The notes under the pieces: model-generated
What the model saw: the letters and a program-made list of their open reading frames with translations, nothing else
The model's database searches: none
What the model was told of the DNA's origin: nothing
Program-made: the position numbers and the translations under genes
In this document: positions 33,311 to 44,140 of the stretch, one piece after another
Position numbering within the stretch: the stretch's first letter is position 1
Layout: the number at the start of each line of letters is the position of its first letter
From: Anodontia alba
Taxonomy: Eukaryota; Mollusca; Bivalvia; Lucinida; Lucinidae
NCBI GenBank assembly: GCA_964016985.1
Contig: OZ024837.1
Span: 41,760,018 to 41,824,017, forward strand
Direction of reading: 5' to 3'
Length of the DNA stretch: 64,000 nucleotides

Positions 33311-33548
33311 TGAGCCAGCGCACAAGAAAACCTATAATAAGACCTGTGTGACCAGCTTACACTCAGATCAGCCTGTACATCCACCAAGTTTGGCAATGGT
33401 TCTCATTTATCCCTCTTTGGATAGCCCAGAGGCTGTAGAAGGCATATGTGATCAGCAAGGATTGATCAGACTGCTCATATGTGCAGGCTGATCCAAGTCT
33501 TTGCTGGTCGCACAAGTCTAATTGTAGGTTTTGTCATGTGCTGGCCCA
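33311..33548. mobile_element. Foldback element with GCCAGCGCACAAGAAAACC ends
   Basis: Imperfect terminal inverted repeats of roughly 70 bp: the left arm (about 33314-33385) pairs with the right arm ending GTTTTGTCATGTGCTGGC. The interior carries GATCAGACTGCTC. Confidence 0.7.
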
Positions 33549-33637
33549 ATGTATGATTTTTCAAACTTTCATGGGTATTTAAAGTAAATCAGAAACAGTG
33601 TATGTTGCTGTACTTGGCTACTAACTTAAACATGTTT

Positions 33638-33952
33638 TTTTGGTTTGGGTTTAACGGCCCAGTCAACAGTATTAAAGTCATGTCAAGCTGGTCAGTTTAC
33701 CTAACCACACCTTTTATTGGGCAGGCTTAGTCCTCTAAGCAGTTAATCAGTACTTGTGCACATTCTTTTGCCAGAAACTAATAATTGCCTTCTTGAATCA
33801 ACAGAAGGGGAAGACTGACCACAGAAAATATTTCATAATCAGTCTCCACAAAAGAATGTTGCTGGACCCAGCAGGGATGGAGCCTGCGACCTCCTGATCA
33901 TCAGTCAGATGATCATCAGTCAGATGGGCTTTTGACTGAGCCACAAAAGCTA
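33638..33952 (-). mobile_element. tRNA-derived SINE, divergent full-length
   Basis: Tail AACGGCCCAGTCAACAG, body blocks in order, and a head with GATGGAGCCTGCGACC. ATCATCAGTCAGATG is doubled inside the head near 33897-33927. Confidence 0.8.
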
Positions 33953-33996
33953 GCTACTCATGTAATAGAGGATGGGCTTTATTTGGTGGCTACCTA

Positions 33997-34208
33997 TTAG
34001 GATACCATAACTACAGATAAGAGGGGGTATCCACATAATATTTTTCTTATTTCTCGATGAAAACATATGTTGTGGGTACTCATGAGAAGCGCCTCGGCGA
34101 GGCGCTTCTTATGAGTACCCACAATATATGTTTTTATTGAGAAATAAGAAAGATATCAGCAGTTTGCGGATGAAAAAAGTGCCTTATCTGTTGCTATGGA
34201 TACTTTAT
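33997..34208. mobile_element. Family F MITE
   Basis: CATAACTACAGATAAGAGGG to CTTATCTGTTGCTATGG. The core is GAGAAGCGCCTCG GCGAGGCGCTTCTTATGAGT. Confidence 0.85.
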
Positions 34209-34378
34209 AGGTAATAACAGAAAAAAAATATGGTCACTATCATGGCATAGCAATATCAAAACCCAGGCTTGCCTTAGTAAATAATAATCATGTGCAGTGC
34301 CAGGTATGATGATTTTGTTACAAATCTATTTTATCTTCATTTCAAATGATTCTACTATTCAAAGGACACATCAGGAAT

Positions 34379-34577
34379 TAACCTTTAACACTCTCTTGGA
34401 AAACCCAACAAATGATAGTTTCGCTTATTCTTTTCTAGAAAATAGGATTAGACATTTCATACAAATTGTCTCAACAACTTCCATCTTAGTGAAAAGTCAA
34501 ATCCCATTCCCTGGGGAAATAAGAAATAAATATCACCAATCTGTCATCTGATGAAATTTTTACCCAGCACTCTAACA
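34379..34577 (+). mobile_element. Family B MITE, diverged
   Basis: TTAACCTTTAACACTCTC to TACCCAGCACTCTAACAG. The core palindrome is weakened. Confidence 0.7.
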
Positions 34578-34793
34578 GTTATCCGTTGTCATGCTGAATA
34601 TATTAAGATGGCATGCCCACTTCTAATTTTCAGCCAATCTGATTACTTGATCCAGATTGTTGACATAAATTCAAATACTGAATGGCAAATGTGCAGATCC
34701 AGATCAGTTGGCTTCTTCAGAAGCCAAATGATCTGGATCTACACTGTTTGCAAAAGCAGGGCATATCCAGGTTCAGCATGACAAGAGGAACAG
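34576..34793 (+). mobile_element. Family A MITE, diverged ends
   Basis: CGTTGTCATGCTGAATATAT to TTCAGCATGACAAGAGG. The core GATCCAGATCAGTTGGCTTC and its complement are intact but for one base. Confidence 0.85.
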
Positions 34794-35137
34794 TCACAGC
34801 TCAATGGTTAATTTGTATTGGTACTTTAACCAACTTCATGCTGAAGATGAATCCAAATGACAAAAGCTTGATATTTTTCTCAGAAAACAATGTGTTTGAC
34901 ATTCCATAAAAATAACATTCAAAGGTAGATTCATGTGAAATATTAAGTATAGCTAGCATCCAGGGGAAAAACTATTTTTAACTAGCGTCAGCAGAATTTT
35001 TTATTTAGTGTTAAAGCATTAACCAGGTAGAAAACATTATCAAATAAGGCTTTGAACAAATGATGCTTTTGTGCATTAAAGCAGTCATAATTTCATTATA
35101 TCAGTTCATTGCTGAATCACATGTTAAATGTTTTTGC

Positions 35138-35331
35138 ATGCTGAGTAAAAAATTCAGCAGACAAGATTTTGAAATATCTTTCTTATTTTTCCCAGAAAAC
35201 AGGCTTTGGCATTTCATACAAATGGTCTAGAGACCATTTGCATGAAATGTTAAAGCCTGTTTTCTGGGAAAATTTAGAAAAAAATATCATCAATTTGTCG
35301 TCTGCTGAATTAGACCAGAGTGGTAAAGGTA
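35138..35331 (-). mobile_element. Family B MITE
   Basis: GCATGCTGAGTAAAAAATTC to ACCAGAGTGGTAAAGG. The hairpin CATACAAATGGTCTAG / AGACCATTTGCATG is nearly perfect. Confidence 0.75.
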
Positions 35332-35476
35332 AACTTGGGAGAGAGACAGGGGTAAAAAGGAGCCTCCTGCTGACCGACAAAATGTTTTCCAAGTCAGTTT
35401 TGTGGTAGTGTTAACAAGCATGACAATGCAGAAGTTCCTGATACCATTTGTGAAAATATTGAACAGACCCAGTGAT

Positions 35477-36035
35477 ACCGTATTCCACCTAATTACTGCA
35501 CTTTGTGCTTAGGTTTTTCAAAATTACTTGGAAAGCTTGTAGTAAAATATGTATCCCCCTATACTAAGGGAACACATAAAAAAAAGGATCAGCGAGAGAC
35601 TTATCTAATGAACTTCATGCGTTGTTTTTGTGGAGTTTCCCAATTTTCTTTATAAAAGCATATGTTGTGTCATCTGCATTGCACAGACAAGTCATTGCAA
35701 TTCAAATGGGTACCCACAACATATGCTTTCATAAAGAAGTAGACAAAAATACACTGTCTGTTATTTGAAGATGGAATTAATTGACTGCGTGCGCTTAAAG
35801 GGGTATGTGCGGTAATTAAGTCAAATACGATTGGTTGTGTTGAGGTTTTACAGCCCAGTCAACCCAATGGGGCCATGTCGAGCATGGGCAGTTTACCTAA
35901 CCACACGTTTACTGGACAGGCTTAGTCCACTAAGCGGTTAACCAGTATTGTGCACATTCTTTCGCCAGAAACTGACAACTGCCCTTCTTAAATCAGCGGA
36001 AGGGAGAGAATGACCGTAGAGGTCAAATATGGTAT
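35477..36035. mobile_element. Family E MITE whose right terminal repeat is split by a SINE
   Basis: TACCGTATTCCACCTAATTA at the left and core at about 35650-35735. The right end reads TAATTAAGTCAAATACG, then the SINE, then GGTCAAATATGGTATA. Confidence 0.8.
35827..36020 (-). mobile_element. tRNA-derived SINE, head-truncated, nested in a MITE end
   Basis: From the tail GTTGTGTTGAGGTTTTACAG to GAGAATGACCGTAGA. GTCAAATA at 35819-35826 recurs at 36021-36028 as the target duplication. Confidence 0.85.
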
Positions 36036-36373
36036 AATGTATTTATCCTCTTTGGACACCTTAACTTCTTACCATACTTTTCCTGAAGTTTATCATCTTT
36101 GTTGTTGCAGTAAACCCTTATATGAAATGAGGCAGACACTCTTGGGTAGACTAGCTACAAGTCAGATAATAAGAGTTTGATCACTTTTTGGACAGGTTTT
36201 TCATGGAAAAATTCCATCCTTTAAAATAGCAATGCCTGGGCAGGCAGGCACTGCCCTCGGTCGGGCGTCATCCCAGGTTTACCTTTTTTGGCTACCTTTT
36301 TTCAAAGTGATATGTTACCTCTTTTCAGTTGAAAAACCCGTCCATTATGCCTTTGGGCATATTTCTTGTTTTC
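36036..36373. other. No gene recognised
   Basis: A CCTGGGCAGGCAGGCACTGC patch near 36226 is GC-richer than its surroundings but carries no frame. Confidence 0.35.
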
Positions 36374-36601
36374 TTAACCCATTGATGTTGGGAGACCCCT
36401 AAAAGGATAATTAGCAAACAGTGCAGACCCAGATCAGATGCTGCAATATGCGGCGTCTGATCAGGGTCTTCACTGTTTACAAAAAGTTTAGCCATTTTTC
36501 TGTAGGAATATCTAAATCTCATTGCCGGACGTACCTAAAACTGAAATTGGACTCTTCCAAAACATAATTTTGGGGAGTCTATTCAGTCTTCAATGGGTTA
36601 A
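36374..36601 (+). mobile_element. Family D TTAA MITE
   Basis: TTAACCCATTGATGTTGGG to CAGTCTTCAATGGGTTAA. The core is GCAAACAGTGCAGACCC / GGGTCTTCACTGTTT around a CAGATGC...GCGTCTG stem. Confidence 0.85.
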
Positions 36602-36757
36602 AAGATTGTCTTTTTAATAATAGCAAGTCTATTTGGTAGAGTCTCGAATACACATACTGGCTGAATATTAACAACTGAGAAAGGAGACTGGACTAGCTGA
36701 AATACTATACTGTTCACTTTAATGCAAATAGATGGCTTTGTTGCTATATGATTCATT

Positions 36758-37002
36758 TTAACCCTTAAAATGCCAAGAAAACCTGCATCTGAAAATGTCA
36801 TCTGTTTATGTCGTCTGCTGAATATTCTTGCAAACTTTTCAAACCTATTTTTGAATACAGGCAAACAGTGTGGACCCAGATCAGACTGCTCCTAAAGGAG
36901 CAGTCTGATCTTAGTCCACACTGTTTGCAAAAACGACTTTTAAAATCACAAGCAGATGACAAAGCAGACAACAATTGTTGTAATTGGCAGTTTAAGGGTT
37001 AA
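36758..37002. mobile_element. Family J TTAA MITE, complete
   Basis: TTAACCCTTAAAATGCC to GGCAGTTTAAGGGTTAA. GTCGTCTGCTGAAT and GCAGACAAC flanks surround a GCAAACAGTGTGGACCC palindrome with CTGCTCC / GGAGCAG stem. Confidence 0.85.
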
Positions 37003-37565
37003 TGCCTAGTGGCTAGGCTAACTGCATGATCCAGTAATGCTGTGGTCATTAGCATTATGCCTTCATAATGATTATTGCAACAAGTCTTGTTTGTCATGCA
37101 GCATCTTCCTCAGATGCTACCATGTCCTCGGAAGCTACTAGACAACAGCCCTTGCATATATCTAAGAGTTTGCTGGGTGAGTGGCAAACAATGTAGACTC
37201 TGATCAGTGGCATCTGATCTGGATCTACACTGTTTGCTCAGACTCTTGTCTGAATGCTTAGGATTGACATGGTTTTTGACTTTCTTCTCCATACATTACT
37301 TCCTACAATCATCCATCCATTTCCTTTTTATCAGAAGCCACTCACATGTTTCTTAAAGTGATTTAGTTTGGCAAAAATCAAATTCTGCATGGATCTCATC
37401 TGAATAATCTTGTTTTTGCGAACAATTTATGAATTAATGACATCTCAAAGTCTCAAGGCCACATGTTTTCATAGAAAAATAACAATTAAAAAAAAAAAAA
37501 ACTTTATCTCAGAAATAATAGCGTAACTGGAGTTCTCATTGAACACATTTCTTTTGAATTCAAGG
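37003..37565. other. No gene recognised; one H-type palindrome
   Basis: GGCAAACAATGTAGACTC / GATCTACACTGTTTGC at 37185-37240. The rest is AT-rich. Confidence 0.4.
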
Positions 37566-37779
37566 TTAACCCTTGTCCTGCTGAATAAATTAAGATGCCA
37601 TGCCCACATCTAATTTTCAGCCAATCAGACTACTTGATCCAGATTGTTGCTATGAATTCACATTCTTAATGGCAAACAGTGCAGATCCAGATCAGTTGGC
37701 TTCTTCAGAAGCCAACTGATCTGGATCTACACTGTTTGCAAAGGCAGGATATATCTGGGTTCAGCTGGACAAGAGTTAA
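37566..37779 (+). mobile_element. Family A TTAA MITE
   Basis: TTAACCCTTGTCCTGCTGAA to CAGCTGGACAAGAGTTAA. The core palindrome is perfect. Confidence 0.92.
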
Positions 37780-37852
37780 TATTGTTAAACAGAATCATAC
37801 CTCCAAATATGGGGGTTTTTCTCAAGCTAAAAAAATATTAATTTTTTTTTTC

Positions 37853-38139
37853 CATCACGAAAACATACCTATATAATTTTGACCCCTTTTACCCCACTTT
37901 TATATAATAAAACTGGGGTTTACAGGGGTAGACACTATTTTCCTTATTTCTGCTCTAAAACATAGATTGTGGGTACTCGTTAGAACTGCCTCGCTGAGCT
38001 GAGGCGGTTCTAACGAGTACCCACAATCTATGTTTTGAGCAGAAATATGAAAAATATCAGATTTTTTATCTGAAAAATTTCATTTTTTTTGGGGTGGTAA
38101 AATTTTCAATATATTTGAATAGGTGTGTTTTCGTAATGA
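37853..38139. mobile_element. Family G foldback MITE
   Basis: CATCACGAAAACATACCTAT to ATAGGTGTGTTTTCGTAATG. Confidence 0.88.
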
Positions 38140-38149
38140 TACTTAATTG

Positions 38150-38229
38150 TCCATGAAAATGAACTTTTGGTACTTGACAAGATGCTTCTAATGAGAACTC
38201 ACAACATGTTTTCACCAACAAATAACTAT

Positions 38230-38262
<33 letters not shown>

Positions 38263-38285
38263 CTTATTTGGAGCTACGACAGAAT
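38150..38285. mobile_element. Family F remnant
   Basis: GGTACTTGACAAGATGC, TCTAATGAGAACTCACAACA, then poly-A and TTCTTATTTGGAGCTACG. Confidence 0.55.
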
Positions 38286-38292
38286 GAGAATA

Positions 38293-38571
38293 CATTACGA
38301 AAAACGCCTATTCAAATATACTGAAAATTTCATCACCAAAAAAATGAAAATTTTCAGATAAAAAAATCCGATATTTTTCATATTTCTGCTCAAAACATAG
38401 ATTGTGGGTACTCGTTAGAACCGCCTCATCGAGGCAGTTCTAAAGAGTACCCACAACCTATGTTTTGAGCAGAAATATGAAAAACAATGTATACCCCTGT
38501 AAACCCCAGTTTTACTATATAATAGTGGGGTTTAAGGGGGTCAAAACTATATAGGTATGTTTTCGTGATGA
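38293..38571. mobile_element. Family G foldback MITE, opposite orientation to its neighbour
   Basis: CATTACGAAAAACGCCTATT to ATAGGTATGTTTTCGTGATG. Together with the copy at 37853 it makes a large inverted pair about 150 bp apart. Confidence 0.88.
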
Positions 38572-38579
38572 ACAGGGCA

Positions 38580-38778
38580 ATTAATGCTTACCATGCTATG
38601 AGCAAATTCAGCAGACGTCAAACTGACCATATTATCCCAGAAAATAGGATCTGACACAACATGCAAATTGTTTCCAAAGAAACAATTTGCATGAGGTGTC
38701 AAATCCTATTTACGAGAGAAATTACGAAAAAAAATTCAAAATGTTGTCTGCTAAAATTTTCACCCAGCATGCAAAGTG
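38580..38778 (+). mobile_element. Family B MITE
   Basis: TTAATGCTTACCATGC to CACCCAGCATGCAAAGTG. The core is CATGCAAATTGTTTCC with its complement. Confidence 0.75.
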
Positions 38779-38779
38779 T

Positions 38780-38995
38780 CAACCTTCAAAGCACTAATCA
38801 CAACTACAGATGATACTTTCAAATTTATTTATTTTTTTTTTTTTTTTCAGTAATTATCAGAAAATCAAGGCTTGAAATTTCATGTGAATGTTCTGCCTAG
38901 CTGATGATTCACATGACATGTAAGGTCTTATTTTCTCTAATAAAATCATAAACAATTTAAGCATATCATTTGCTATAAAATTGCATTAAAAGAGG
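38780..38995. mobile_element. Family C MITE, diverged
   Basis: AAAGCACTAATCACAACTAC at the left. The CATGTGAATGTTCTGCC / GATGATTCACATGACATG palindrome remains and the right end is degraded. Confidence 0.65.
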
Positions 38996-39231
38996 TTTTG
39001 CTAATCTAAACCTGAGAAAATTATATTTTTCTTAATATCAGGAGTCAACTTACCCATTTGTTTCCCACTTTGCAAGAAATTTTTCTTTTTTTTTTTTTTT
39101 TTTTTTTTTTTGATTTGGGTTTTACGGCCCTTTCAAGAATATTTCACTTATATCGAGCCGATCGTTCATCGAAGGTGGGCGAAAACTGGAGAACCTGGAG
39201 AAAATTGCAAGAAAATGAAGAAATCAGTTTA

Positions 39232-39385
39232 ACCTTGGCTAATGCAGCAGACGACACATTGACAGTATTTTTCTTGTTCTACCCAGAAAAAAGGCTTTGA
39301 CATTGCATGCAATTTGCATGAAATGTAAAAACTGATTTTCTGGGAAAAATAAGAAATCATCATCCAGCATGCAAAGCCTTAACCC
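39232..39385. mobile_element. Family B MITE, short
   Basis: AATGCAGCAGACGACACATT, TGCATGCAATTTGCATGAAA palindrome, CATCCAGCATGCAAAGCC. Confidence 0.6.
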
Positions 39386-39399
39386 TTGGTAGTTTGGAG

Positions 39400-39555
39400 G
39401 TAAGTCAGCATAACTCCAGATAAGAGGGTGTCCATAAACTTTTCTTATTTCTCCATGAAAACACAATGTTTTGGGTCTCATTAGAAGTGCCTCGCTTAGC
39501 TACTTCTAATGAGTACACTTATCAGTGCTTTTTAGTTGAAAAAAGCCCCTTGTAT
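39400..39555. mobile_element. Family F MITE, diverged
   Basis: CATAACTCCAGATAAGAGGG, TCATTAGAAGTGCCTCGC / ACTTCTAATGAGTACAC; right end TGTATGCAGCTATG. Confidence 0.6.
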
Positions 39556-39885
39556 GCAGCTATGTTTAACAAACATAATGATAACATTCCTGTACACAGA
39601 CTTACAAAAGAATGTCACAGTGACCAACCTTTGTTAACCCGTGCATGACCTGGATTTGTGAGGTCCATGAACAGATAAAGTTTGAAGTCACTTGCACATG
39701 CCGAAGTCAAGATCTGGGAGTATGCAAGTGTGCATTAATGAATGACTGACTGCTGGAAAATGGGATGCCAATGTTACTTCTTTTTGCTAAATATCTGAAA
39801 TGTTATCTGCGAAATACACTTTCCAGAATGCAATGGGGCATGAAAAAAAGAAATCCAAATAAAATCTTATCTGAAGCCTGTTTTT
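39556..39885. other. No gene recognised
   Basis: Apparently single-copy AT-rich DNA. Confidence 0.35.
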
Positions 39886-40086
39886 TAACCTTTACTACTC
39901 TCTGAGCAAATACAGCAGATGATGAACTGATATTTTTCTTATTTTTCCTTGAAAATAGGCCTTGACATTCAAAGCAAACTGTCTCCTGAGAAAGCAATTT
40001 GCATGAAGTGTCAAATCCTACTTTCTGGAAAAAAGATATTCAAATGTCGTCTGCTGAATTTTTTACCAAGAGTGCTAAGCTTTAAA
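39886..40086 (+). mobile_element. Family B TTAA MITE
   Basis: TTAACCTTTACTACTCTC to AAGAGTGCTAAGCTTTAA. Confidence 0.78.
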
Positions 40087-40262
40087 AGAAAAACAGACAC
40101 ATTTCATGTGCTATACAGTTTGCAATCCATAAACTGGAGACAGGAAAATTTGTGGCTCAGCACATTTTATTGTCAAAAATCCAGAAAATATTGTTAAGAA
40201 CCTGGAATTTTAAAAGCTCTAGTGGAAAACAGTTTTCTCATAAAAACACATTACCATAGTAA

Positions 40263-40430
40263 CCTTAACCCCAGTCCTGCTGAATCCGCATATATCCTGC
40301 GTTTGCAAATAGTGTAGATCAAGGTCAGTTGGCTTCTGAAGAAGCCAATTGATCTGGATCCGCACTGTTTGCCATTAAGTATGTGAATTTATATCAACAA
40401 TCTGGGACAAGTAATCTGATTGGCGGTTGA
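40263..40430 (-). mobile_element. Family A MITE, right end truncated
   Basis: TTAACCCCAGTCCTGCTGAA at the left with intact core. It breaks at TCTGATTGGCGG before the other terminal repeat. Confidence 0.8.
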
Positions 40431-40881
40431 TTTATTTCTTCTCAGAAAACATAGGTTGATATTTCATGCTATTTTTTTCCTTCTGGAAAAAAAAGGAAAG
40501 AAGAATAATTCAGTATCATCTGCTGAAATTTTTACCCAACAACACAGAGTGGCAACAAAACTGACAGAGTTGCCAGTGCTGATGCCAAGGTGACAACAGC
40601 AGTTCTTCTGAAGATGAAAATAAAATAAATTGACACTGGTTCCACTGAACACTGATATGCACTGCCATTGCAAACAGTGTTAGAACCAGATCAGTCTGCA
40701 TCTTCCAAAGCCCAATATCTGGATCTGCACTATTTGTCATTCACCATGCGAATTTGTATCAACAACCTGGATTAAGCTCAGTTAATTATAAGTATTTCAG
40801 TATTTTTACGCTACTAATTTTCACTGTTTTTTCTTTTTTTTTCTTTTTTTTTCTTTTTTTTTTTTAGGCTACTCATTTTTA

Positions 40882-40915
<34 letters not shown>

Positions 40916-41139
40916 TTATTATTTTTCTTTTCTTATGGCACTTTATTGAATAATATTAGAATTTCGTGATCTGATATGATTATCTTTTTATGATCTGATG
41001 TGAAAATAACAAACTGCTTTTAAAACCAAGGTTGGGAGTTTTTGCACAAAATAACATCATAAATTTTAACTGTGCCATGATAACCTGAATTTTGCAAGCA
41101 AATCTTACAAAACTTTATTTCGTACAAAATTACCATAAT
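40431..41139. other. Mixed MITE fragments and low-complexity DNA
   Basis: A B-like fragment lies near 40440-40545. An A/H-like unpaired core (GCAAACAGTGTTAGAACC to GATCTGCACTATTTGTC) lies at 40672-40738. TTTTTTTTC repeats occur at 40830-40865 and a (TA)n run at 40884-40906. No gene. Confidence 0.5.
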
Positions 41140-41310
41140 AACCTAAAGTTTTGGGACAGACAGGTATGAGCAAACAGTGTAGACCAAGATCAAATGCCAT
41201 TGAATTTGGCATCTGATCAGGGTGTACACTGTTTGCCATTCATCCAGCAGTTTTTAGACACATCAATAGGTAGTATAATGGAATTGTTCAAATATTAGGA
41301 CAACTGTGGT
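41140..41310. mobile_element. Family H foldback element
   Basis: GAGCAAACAGTGTAGACC and CAAATGCC pair with GGCATCTGATCAGGGTG and TACACTGTTTGCC. A TTTTTAGACACATCAATAGG tail follows. Confidence 0.7.
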
Positions 41311-41334
41311 AAGGAATAAATTTGTTTAAGTTGA

Positions 41335-41640
41335 GGTGAAACAGCACTGTCAACAATATTTTGGTCATGCTGAGCCATGTTCCTGAGAAAGGGAGATAGA
41401 AAAATGGGATGGGTAAAAGGCCTCTACCCCTGAATTCAGGAACCCTCCTGACAAACGCAAATGATAACAGGGCTAACCACTCCCCACAAGTTCAAGAAGG
41501 AAGTTGACAGTTGCAGGCAAAAGTATGTGCACAAGCTGGTTAACCACTTAGAGGACTAAGCCTGCCCAGGAAAAGTGTGAGTAGCTTAACAAAATTTTGA
41601 CAGTGATGACTGGGCCATAAAACTCAAACTGTTTGAAAAC
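41335..41640 (+). mobile_element. Degenerate SINE fragments, 3' part on the plus strand
   Basis: TTCAAGAAGGAAGTTGACAG, GTGCACAAGCTGGTTAACC, GGACTAAGCCTGCCCAGG and GACTGGGCCATAAAAC occur in order at 41498-41632. A minus-oriented tail-like piece lies at 41335-41385. Confidence 0.65.
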
Positions 41641-41671
41641 TTGGGAAGCATCTAAAAATGCTGATGAAATG

Positions 41672-41742
41672 GCAAACAGTGCAGACCCTGATCAAACTGC
41701 TTCTTAAGGAGCAGTTTGATATGGGTCTACACTGTTTGCCCA
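41672..41742. mobile_element. Solo H-type palindrome
   Basis: GGCAAACAGTGCAGACCC, GATCAAACTGCTTC and their complements with an almost closed loop. Confidence 0.7.
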
Positions 41743-42049
41743 GACACTTGGGGTAAAACAAAGTATTTCAGAGCTGCTCTAAACTGGCTAATACAAGTTG
41801 AAGTCACAGGCAAGAAGCATATATCCCATCAGTCAAAGTAGGCTAATCTATTCTGACAAGCTAGTACCTACAGAAGCTGTAAAGATAAGATAAAACACCA
41901 TAAGAACAAAGGTAAATAAACATCTTTCAGCAAAGGATGGTAATAAATGAAATGAGTAGGAAATTGTTGGCCAATTGGCCAGACTTTATGGATGGGTTAT
42001 CAAAGGAGGAATGTATGTGTTTGGTTGTGTGACTATGGTTGGTTGGTTT

Positions 42050-42253
42050 GGACCTTGTCCTGCTGAGCCCAAATATACCCTGCCTTTGCAAACAGTGTAG
42101 ATCCAGATCAGTTTGCTTCTGAAGAAGCCAACTGATCTGGATCTGCACTGTTTGCCATTCAGTATGTGAATCTATGTCAACAAATTTTATCTCATTGGCT
42201 GAAAATTAGAAGTGGGCATGGCATCTTAATTTATTCAGCAGGAAAAGGGTTAA
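42050..42253 (-). mobile_element. Family A MITE
   Basis: ACCTTGTCCTGCTGAGCCC to CAGCAGGAAAAGGGTTAA. The core is intact. Confidence 0.85.
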
Positions 42254-42301
42254 GAAACTGTAAAACTGGTCAGTTAACCTAATCACATTTTTCCTCAGCA
42301 G

Positions 42302-42597
42302 TCGGCCTCGGTGGCTCGGTTGGATGCGCAGTCCGACTGGAGATCAGGAGGTCGGGGGTTCAACCCCCGCCGAGGTCGGCAACATTCTTTCGTGGAGATT
42401 GATCATGAAATATTTTCTACGGTCATTCTCTCCCTTCTGCTGATTCAAGCAGGGCAGTTGTCAGTTTCTGGCGAAAGAATGTGCACAATACTGGTTAACT
42501 CCTTAGAGGACTAAGCCTGCCCAGTAAACATGTGGTTAGGTAAACTGACCACGCTCGACATGACCCCACTGGGTTGACTGGGCCGTAAACAAACAAA
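42302..42597 (+). mobile_element. tRNA-derived SINE, full-length young copy
   Basis: TCGGCCTCGGTGGCTCGG head with A box, B box GGGTTCAACCC, body, and tail ending GGGCCGTAAACAAACAAA. The target duplication TCCTCAGCAG lies at 42292-42301 and 42598-42607. It sits inside an older SINE-like sequence (GTCAGTTAACCTAATCACA before it). Confidence 0.93.
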
Positions 42598-42607
42598 TCC
42601 TCAGCAG

Positions 42608-42889
42608 GCATAGTCTCTGCCAGTATGGACACATGGAACGCTTCATCAGTGCAGTCAAGACAGCCTGTGACATACAGCCTGTGACATACAGGTTGATGGA
42701 AAGCGTGGGCCTGGGAGGCCCAAGATGACATGGAAACAGCTGAAGAGAAGGGTCACAGAGAGTTGAAGCTCTCGACCCTCATGATAGACACACCTGGAGA
42801 TATAGTGTGATATCTGTCATGCGTGCAGCAAGCCAGCTACCTGGAAGGTCCACTGATTTTGCCCCTATACCTGCATATTAATCAAAAAT

Positions 42890-42929
<40 letters not shown>

Positions 42930-42930
42930 G
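42608..42930 (+). pseudogene. 3' end of a non-LTR retrotransposon reverse transcriptase, with GAT tail
   Basis: Conceptual translation in shifting frames gives a C-terminal reverse-transcriptase-like tail: QYGHMERF, then RGPGRPKMTWKQLKRRVTE, then RAASQLPGRSTDFAPIPAY before a TAA. These phrases resemble the C-terminal region of bivalve endonuclease-reverse transcriptases. At least one frameshift and stops at about 42727 and 42741 break it. A (GAT)n run at 42892-42929 follows, as in LINEs with microsatellite tails. No polymerase domain is present, so the clade (RTE or other) is uncertain. Confidence 0.65.
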
Positions 42931-43375
42931 GGAGACGATGAAGCAGTTATAATGAAAAGCTATGTGCAATGAAATTCCATACAGTCATAATTCTGCCTCT
43001 AGAAGGATTCAAATCTGGAACCACATTAACCAAAGTCGAGAGTACTAACCTCTAGGGCCAACTGAACACTTCAATTCGAAAGTAAACCATCAACCCTAAA
43101 TGGCTGAAGTACTGTTACTAAGAATTATCAGAACTCACAAACACCAAATATCAGCCACGCTGCACATCCAAAGTCCTGATTAACTTTAGTACAGACCACA
43201 CGGAAACCTACTAGGTCTAATTACTAAATGTCAAAGCAATCTAGAGGAATATGCAAAACCAAAAACAATCCATCAAAAAGAATGCACTATGGCATTGGAG
43301 TGCCATTTGCAGAACCTACACTATCTGGGAACATTTCTCTTTGGCACAGGCTTACCACAGCATCAGATAATGAAT
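42931..43375. other. No gene recognised
   Basis: Single-copy-looking sequence without motif. Confidence 0.35.
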
Positions 43376-43387
43376 ATGGAAGATAAT

Positions 43388-43495
43388 TTTGTTATTTTGC
43401 ATAAAACACATTTTGTGGGTTCTCTTTGGAATCGCCCTTGGGGCGATTCCAAAGGGAATCCACAAGATGTGTTTCTATGCAAAAAATTTAAAAAA
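43388..43495. repeat. Isolated foldback hairpin
   Basis: GCATAAAACACATTTTGTGG and TTTGGAATCGCCC pair with GGGCGATTCCAAAGGG and CCACAAGATGTGTTTCTATG. The layout resembles the F, G and E cores but the sequence differs. Confidence 0.7.
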
Positions 43496-43499
43496 AAAA

Positions 43500-44035
43500 A
43501 AGGAAATGTCTAAATTTTCACCACATGTTGTGCTTAATCTGAAGCTTTGCAGAGGCTCTGCAAGTGTTTGGCATTTTTAGGTATTTATTTGTATAGGATG
43601 ATTAAGTTGTAAGCATAAAAAATCATTAGCTGTCAGTATATGTTTCCATTTTTCTCATCTGAGCATAATTCTGTCAACATATCTGAAAGGTTTCTCATAT
43701 AGCCATAGTTCCCTGGTAAGATGTTTTTTTTGTGTTTTTTTTTCCTTCTTGTCTTTTTTTTTTTTTTTTAACCGAAAAGTATTGCTATTTCTTGTAAAAA
43801 ATTTTTGTGGGTACTTACTGGTTTTGTCTCAACGTGATTCTAATGACTACCAGTAAAAAGCTTTGTTGTGGAAAAAGTAACAAAAAATATCTCACTAATG
43901 CAGTTCCAATGAATACCTGCAAGTGTTCTGGTACAAAAAAAAAAAATCAAAGTACAGACAGCACTGGTGGACTGATTGTCTCTGTGCGTAGGCTGGGAAA
44001 ATGGTCATGAACAGGGACCTAAGACTGTTTTGTTT
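43500..44035. other. No gene recognised; F-like remnant
   Basis: ACCGAAAAGTATTGCTATTT near 43770 and GTGGGTACTTACTGG near 43807 look like an eroded F left half. Confidence 0.35.
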
Positions 44036-44036
44036 A

Positions 44037-44140
44037 ACCCTTAACTTAATGTAATTTAAGCAAACAGTGCAGACCCTAATCAGATGCTGCATTCTGCGGC
44101 ATCTGATCAGGATCTGCACTGTTTGCCATTGTCCCAAATG
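44037..44140. mobile_element. Family D/H palindrome
   Basis: TTAACCCTTAACTTAATG, then GCAAACAGTGCAGACCC with a CAGATGCTGC stem, ending CTGCACTGTTTGCCATTG. Confidence 0.65.

Noticed and set aside
37679..37876. Short frames such as MQIQISWLLQKPTDLDLHCL in family A MITEs (also 34682, 41927, 24932)
   Set aside because: They translate the hairpin stem, occur in every A copy and change length with MITE decay.
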